This document shows positions 59,614 to 64,000 of a DNA stretch of 64,000 nucleotides, in pieces. The notes below the pieces were generated by a model. It saw only the letters and a program-made list of their open reading frames with translations. It was not told the DNA's origin and did not search any database. Position numbers and translations under genes: made by a program. Position 1 is the stretch's first letter; the number at the start of each line of letters is the position of its first letter. The stretch comes from Sporolactobacillus shoreicorticis (GTDB lineage: Bacteria > Bacillota > Bacilli > Bacillales > Sporolactobacillaceae): contig NZ_JAMXWM010000003.1 in NCBI RefSeq assembly GCF_024125445.1, positions 1 to 64,000 on the forward strand, read 5' to 3'.

Positions 59614-60567
59614 TCACAAGCCTGCCGTTTTTATAATCGCTTGGGCAGTTTCACTATCCGTAATTAACGTGTTTAAATACTTGGTCTGCAGTAAGGCATA
59701 AATAGATGGCACTTTATCTATCGAACGTGCAACACCAATTGAATAGGGCACTTTTGCCAACAATTCCGGATCAATTCCGATCGTACGATTATAGATACTC
59801 CCCTTCAGAATATGTCCATCAGCATCAAAGAATCTGCAGCAAAAGTCGCCAATGGCTTGATGATTTGCCAAGTTATGATTATCCACAACAGTTAAATAAT
59901 CACGCCAGCTGGTTTGTTTACTGTTCAATGGTCCGCCAATGCCGAACATAGCGATGTCCAACCGCTCCCAATAAGACTTAATCTCCTGAAAATCATGTCC
60001 ATTCATAATCGCATCGCGCAGCATCTTGGAATCTTGAATGGCTCCCGCGTTAATAAAGATGCTTTCTCCGCCAAAGTGCCTCGCAAGATCATAAATAATC
60101 GCGTTCACATGATAGCGTGAATTCACATGGCTCGGCCCGCCAACAACAGGAACAAACGTTGCGTTTGTTTTTTTGACTCCTTTCAGTTTGCCGATCATGC
60201 TCGCAAGTGAGGAACCCCAACTCAATCCAACCGTTTCTCCACCCTTGATCAGCTGCTTTAAATAAAAGGCTGCTTCTTCTGCTAGTTTTTCATTTTTTTC
60301 GGTTTCCGTATCATTCCTGCTCGTTGAAATGACCACGACCTCTCTCATGTGAAAAGCCTTTTGCAGCTGGGACTCGAGTTCATAAATTTCAGAATCAAAA
60401 TCATGGATCTGGATAGCGACAATACCCTCTGCTCTCGCCTGAGTCAACATACGGCTGATGCTCGTCCGGTAAATGTTCAATTCTTTCGAAATCTCGCTCT
60501 GCGTCTTGCCCTTAATATAATAAAGATAAGCTATTTTCGTTAACAAACGCTTTTTATTTTTTTCCAC
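59614..60567 (-). CDS. SorC-family sugar-binding transcriptional regulator
   Basis: 317 residues. N-terminal HTH: LLTKIAYLYYIKGKTQSEIS then KELNIYRTSISRMLTQARAE. The C-terminal sugar-isomerase-like effector domain has GETVGLSWGSSLASMIGKLK, FVPVVGGPSHVNSRYHVNAI, FGIGGPLNSK and GVARSIDKVPSIYALLQTKY. It senses a sugar phosphate. It stands just upstream of fsa with a perfect palindromic operator between them, so fsa is its most likely target. Confidence 0.94.
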   Translation of the reverse strand: MEKNKKRLLTKIAYLYYIKGKTQSEISKELNIYRTSISRMLTQARAEGIVAIQIHDFDSEIYELESQLQKAFHMREVVVISTSRNDTETEKNEKLAEEAAFYLKQLIKGGETVGLSWGSSLASMIGKLKGVKKTNATFVPVVGGPSHVNSRYHVNAIIYDLARHFGGESIFINAGAIQDSKMLRDAIMNGHDFQEIKSYWERLDIAMFGIGGPLNSKQTSWRDYLTVVDNHNLANHQAIGDFCCRFFDADGHILKGSIYNRTIGIDPELLAKVPYSIGVARSIDKVPSIYALLQTKYLNTLITDSETAQAIIKTAGL

Positions 60568-60640
60568 AGTACCTCACCCTCGAATCGCAGATCAATGTAT
60601 TATGATTGGGATCAGCTCAGCATTCGCAAATATCCCCATC

Positions 60641-61408
60641 TCAATTTGCAATGATGACTTTTGTCTTTGCTGCTATCGGTTCAAGCATTTCTTCAGGTGC
60701 ATGCTTATCCGTAATCACACAGTCAACATTTCCCCAATCAGCTGCCTTAACAAATGAACTTTTAAAAAATTTCGAGTGATCAAGCAGAACAATGTTCATT
60801 TGGCATTTTGCAAGCAGTGCACGCTTCATTTCGGCATCTGCAAAACTCGATGTACAAAAACCGTCTCGGTTCATGACACCACTGGATCCGAAAAATCCAA
60901 TATCAATGCGGATATCATTGAGTGCCTGGCCTGTAAAGTTTCCCTGAAATGACATATCCGTCTTACTGTAATGACCGCCGACACAGTAAAAGTCATTGCT
61001 CCCATTCATTAACTCCATGATTGCAGTCAAAGAACTGGTGAGGACAGTCTTTCCCTGATAATGATTAAGATATCGCGCGAGAAGAGCAATAGTACTCCCT
61101 TGATCAAGTCCGATGACACAAGATGTTTCAGGTAAAAATTCAAGCGCAGCTTTCACAATTTTTGTCTTGTCATCTAGAAACGTGGTCGTTCGATTGATTA
61201 CCGGTTCGATCGCATCCGATTGATCAAGCACAGCTCCCCCATAAATCGTTTTAGAGATTCCTTGTTCTTCCAAGTATTTCAGATCTTTTCTAATTGTCTC
61301 ATCTGACACATGGAAGTGTTCAACCAGCTGCCTAACCTTTATTTTTTTATTTTCGATGAGCAGCTGTGTTATCTGTTCGCGCCGTTGCTGAATTTCTGAT
61401 GCCTTCAC
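60641..61408 (-). CDS. DeoR-family transcriptional regulator
   Basis: 255 residues. The DeoR HTH is at the start: QQRREQITQLLIENKKIKVR, then QLVEHFHVSDETIRKDLKYL and ISKTIYGGAV. The C-terminal sensor has IGLDQGSTIALLARYLNHYQ, LTSSLTAIMELMNGSNDFYC and VGGHYSKTDMSFQGNFTGQA. It binds a phosphorylated sugar or polyol. It is divergent from the glycyl radical enzyme gene across a 390-base repeat-containing region, so it may control that gene. Confidence 0.93.
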   Translation of the reverse strand: MKASEIQQRREQITQLLIENKKIKVRQLVEHFHVSDETIRKDLKYLEEQGISKTIYGGAVLDQSDAIEPVINRTTTFLDDKTKIVKAALEFLPETSCVIGLDQGSTIALLARYLNHYQGKTVLTSSLTAIMELMNGSNDFYCVGGHYSKTDMSFQGNFTGQALNDIRIDIGFFGSSGVMNRDGFCTSSFADAEMKRALLAKCQMNIVLLDHSKFFKSSFVKAADWGNVDCVITDKHAPEEMLEPIAAKTKVIIAN

Positions 61409-61560
61409 ATGTAAACGCCCCGATCTTTTAATTGAATCAATTATACCATGAAATCGCTATAATTCATTATAAAAGTTGGCACTTATGTGTTATCTATTTT
61501 AAATTCCAAGTTTTTCATTGAATATTTCGTTATATTCTTTATAATGAGGATGTAGATAGA

Positions 61561-61673
61561 TAAGAAAAACAGGGCCAAAAAAGCGCCCGGTCCCGCAGGC
61601 GTCTCGTACCTCCGCTTTGATTCTCAGCCAAGACTCCGGTCTATTCGTTTGAAAACGAGGCAAAATCTTATAC
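61561..61673 (+). repeat. Dispersed intergenic repeat, uninterrupted copy
   Basis: It contains both halves that are separated at 58171-58201 and 58549-58640. No gene is seen in 61409-61800 apart from this; a TGCAGCTGCA palindrome lies at about 61700. Confidence 0.65.
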
Positions 61674-61800
61674 TTTTTTATCTCTTGTAAAAAAGGCTGC
61701 AGCTGCAGCGGCTCTTAAATTCTGCACAAAATACTCAACAAAACACTATCCTTTGTCTGAATTCAGAGTTTCTTATTCGATTATGAAGGGATGAACATTA

Positions 61801-64000
61801 ATGACTGAATTGTATGCGGTTTCAGCTAATAACTTCATGAATAAAAGAACAGAAAGTCTTCTTGATAAAATGAAAACCTTCCTGTTTCAAAACGAACGGC
61901 GAATTTCTCTTGAGCGGGCAATTCTTTTTACGGAAAGCCATAAGCAAACAGAAGGAGAACCGCAGATCATTCGGCGCGCAAAAGCAACGGCCTATATTCT
62001 TGACCATGTAAAAATCAATATTCGTCCCGGTGAACTATTGGTCGGCAACCGAACCGTCAGACCGAGAAGCGGCATTTTATCTCCTGAGATGGATCCCTAT
62101 TGGATTATGAAGGAAATTGACACCATCCATACCCGCCCGCAGGATGCATTCGATTTTACCGAAGCGGACAAACGCGTCTATCGCGAACAATTACTGCCCT
62201 ACTGGTCTGGACGTTCCATGAAGGATTTTATAAATGGGAAAATCCCAAAGAATGCCCAAAAGGCTGTAGATGATCTTGTGATCAAGCTGAATCAAACCGA
62301 CAAGGGGCAGGGACATATTATTATAGATTTTCAAGCCATCTTGAACCATGGTGTCGGTTACTATATTGATTTGTTAAGCAGAAAAAGCAAGGCTACGCCA
62401 TCAAATTATTTTTTCACAGCCACCAAAGTTATTTTTGAGGCGATGGCTCGTCACTTCTTACGTTACCGCATTGAGGCACTCAGAGAAGCCAAGAGCACTG
62501 AAATTACTGAAGCACGGAAAGTGGAACTGCTGGAAATGGCCGACATGTGCAAGCGACTGAGCAGTCAGAAGCCGCAAAGCTTCTATGAGGCACTGCAGCT
62601 ACTTTGGATGACAAGCATTGTCGGACAATATGAATCAAATGCTTCCTCGCTTTCACTCGGGCGGATGGACCAATATCTCTATCCTTTTTATAAAAGATCA
62701 GTCGAAGAAGGCGCTCCGGAATTTTTTATTCGTGAGGTGCTCGGGGATTTCTACATTAAAACCAATGATGTCGTGCTTTTAAGAAGCCGCGAAAGTGCCA
62801 AATGCTTCGCCGGATTCCCAACTGGCTATACCGTAGCGCTGGGCGGTCTTGAGCAATACGGTCAGTCATCAGTAAACGAGCTGTCCTACTTGATGCTGGA
62901 TCTGTATCACAGCATCCGCTTGCCACAGCCCAATCTTTCTGTTCGGATCAATGAGCTGATTCCGCGCCGATTCCTAAACAAAACATGTGAAACCATTCGT
63001 CTCGGCACCGGCATTCCCCAAGTTTTCAACGATGAGGTCATTATTCCGGGTTTCCTCAGCAAAGGTGTTTCTTTGGATGATGCTCGCGATTATGCGGTGG
63101 TCGGTTGTGTGGAAACAACGATTCCCGGGAAGACCTATGGCTTGCACGACATTGCTTTGTTTAACTTCTTGCGCGTCATGGAAATCAGTCTATACGAATT
63201 ACGAGATCGCGATGATTTGACCTTTGACCGGCTTGTTGCGTATCTCTTAAAACGAATTGACGGTTACGTAAAAGATGTCACCATCGGATCTGATATTGTT
63301 GACCTTGCTCACCGTGAATTCGCGCCGATTCCTTTTCTTTCTGCGCTTGTCGAAGATTGCATCGACAACGGTAAAGATATTACCGAGGGAGGAGCGCGTT
63401 ACAATTTTTCTGGTGTTCAAGGCATCGGTGAAGCAAATCTGGCAGACTCGCTTTTTGTCATTAAGAAGCTTGTTTTTGAACAGCATGAAATGAAATTTAG
63501 TGAATTGGTGGATGCACTTGAGGCTGACTTTGAGGGGAAATACAAGAATCTGCAAAACCATGTGATCCATGACTTCGATAAATACGGCAACGATAATCCG
63601 GAGATTGATATGATCGCCGCAAAAATTTTCCGTCATTACGCACTTGAACTTGGTAAATACCGGAATATTCGAGGCGGTGAATTCAACGCAGGAGCATACA
63701 CCGTTTCCGCCCATATCCCGCTTGGTGAAGATGTCGGCGCAACGCCGGATGGAAGAAGGGCTCATGATCAGCTGGCCGACGGGGGGCTTTCGCCAATGGT
63801 CGGACGCGACAGACTCGGCCCGACAGCTGTCCTAAAATCTGTCAGCAAGATTGATAATGTGCTCTGCGTTAACGGCAGCCTGCTCAACCTGAAATTCAGC
63901 CAAGCACGCTGCAGGGCCCATCGGGAATTCATAAATTTGCCGATTTTCTCATGGCGTTTACCAAACTGAAAATCAGACATGTCCAGTTTAACGTGCAATC
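61801..64000 (+). pseudogene. Glycyl radical enzyme (PflD/glycerol dehydratase type), frameshifted
   Basis: The intact frame runs 722 residues: RISLERAILFTESHKQTEGE, SGILSPEMDPYWIMKEIDTI, then AVVGCVETTIPGKTYG with the catalytic Cys-x-Glu, and GGARYNFSGVQGIGEANLAD. At about 63898 one C appears to be lost (AGCC for AGCCC). The frame then ends at 63969, while another frame continues the family sequence: LQGPSGIHKFADFLMAFTKL, KIRHVQFNVQ, to the window edge. The C-terminal glycyl loop needed for radical storage would lie beyond 64000. If the shift is real the enzyme is dead; if a read error, it is a full-length GRE. AAGGGATG precedes ATG 61801. Confidence 0.85.

Overview
The window comes from a low-GC, endospore-forming Firmicute of the order Bacillales. 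I infer a Sporolactobacillus-like lactic spore former: it has sporulation and germination genes (gerM, gerE, a spore-type Ku/ligase operon), a lactate permease, and decayed remains of a CCG-domain Fe-S protein at the place where Bacillus keeps sdhCAB. The backbone order uvrC - lysC - yslB - (sdh position) - gerE - gerM - rph - rdgB - yfcE, read right to left, follows B. subtilis. zapA-less cvpA - polX - mutS2 - trxA lies further right.

Layout. 1-4084 is a decayed prophage end: broken coiled-coil protein, Dam methylase, SSB, metallo-beta-lactamase-fold protein, recombination-like protein and tyrosine integrase, abutting tRNA-Arg(TCT). 4.2-12 kb holds a broken 2-keto-4-pentenoate hydratase-like gene, a DUF2975/XRE/DUF4173/DUF4153 membrane cluster, a 3D-domain protein and small unknown genes. 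12.2-14.9 kb is an NHEJ operon with Ku and a LigD split into ligase and polymerase genes. 15-24.6 kb holds queH, yfcE-rdgB-rph, gerM, a soluble chemoreceptor and a ykcC/ykcB-like glycosyltransferase pair. 25-31.2 kb holds lactate permease, FlxA-like, DUF523 and GNAT proteins, and a divergent LysR/SDR pair.

The main discovery is at 31.4-44.6 kb. gerE, a 74-codon mother-cell regulator gene, is split. Its first 49 codons, with a sigma-K-like promoter, lie at 44365-44513 and its last 24 codons at 33521-33601, both on the minus strand. The 10,768 bp between two shared GTGTT cores encode a large serine recombinase. Joining the two junctions restores an in-frame 74-residue GerE, and joining the excised ends gives an attP with a long, nearly perfect inverted repeat. 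This is the signature of a developmentally excised sporulation-gene-intervening element, like skin in sigK or the reported gerE element of B. cereus. The element carries probable defence cargo: a DprA plus phosphoribosyltransferase pair, an XRE plus Mrr-nuclease pair, a decayed ImmA/IrrE gene and a three-gene ABC-3C system. A second, decayed element lies next to it at 31.4-33.4 kb, with its own gerE 3' copy, att remnant and recombinase remnant. A third att arm inside the main element (41112) suggests growth by accretion.

45-58 kb is housekeeping: fumC, yslB, lysC under a lysine riboswitch, uvrC, an AEC transporter, trxA, mutS2, polX and cvpA. 58-64 kb holds fructose-6-phosphate aldolase, SorC and DeoR regulators and a glycyl radical enzyme gene frameshifted near the window edge, with dispersed intergenic repeats between them.
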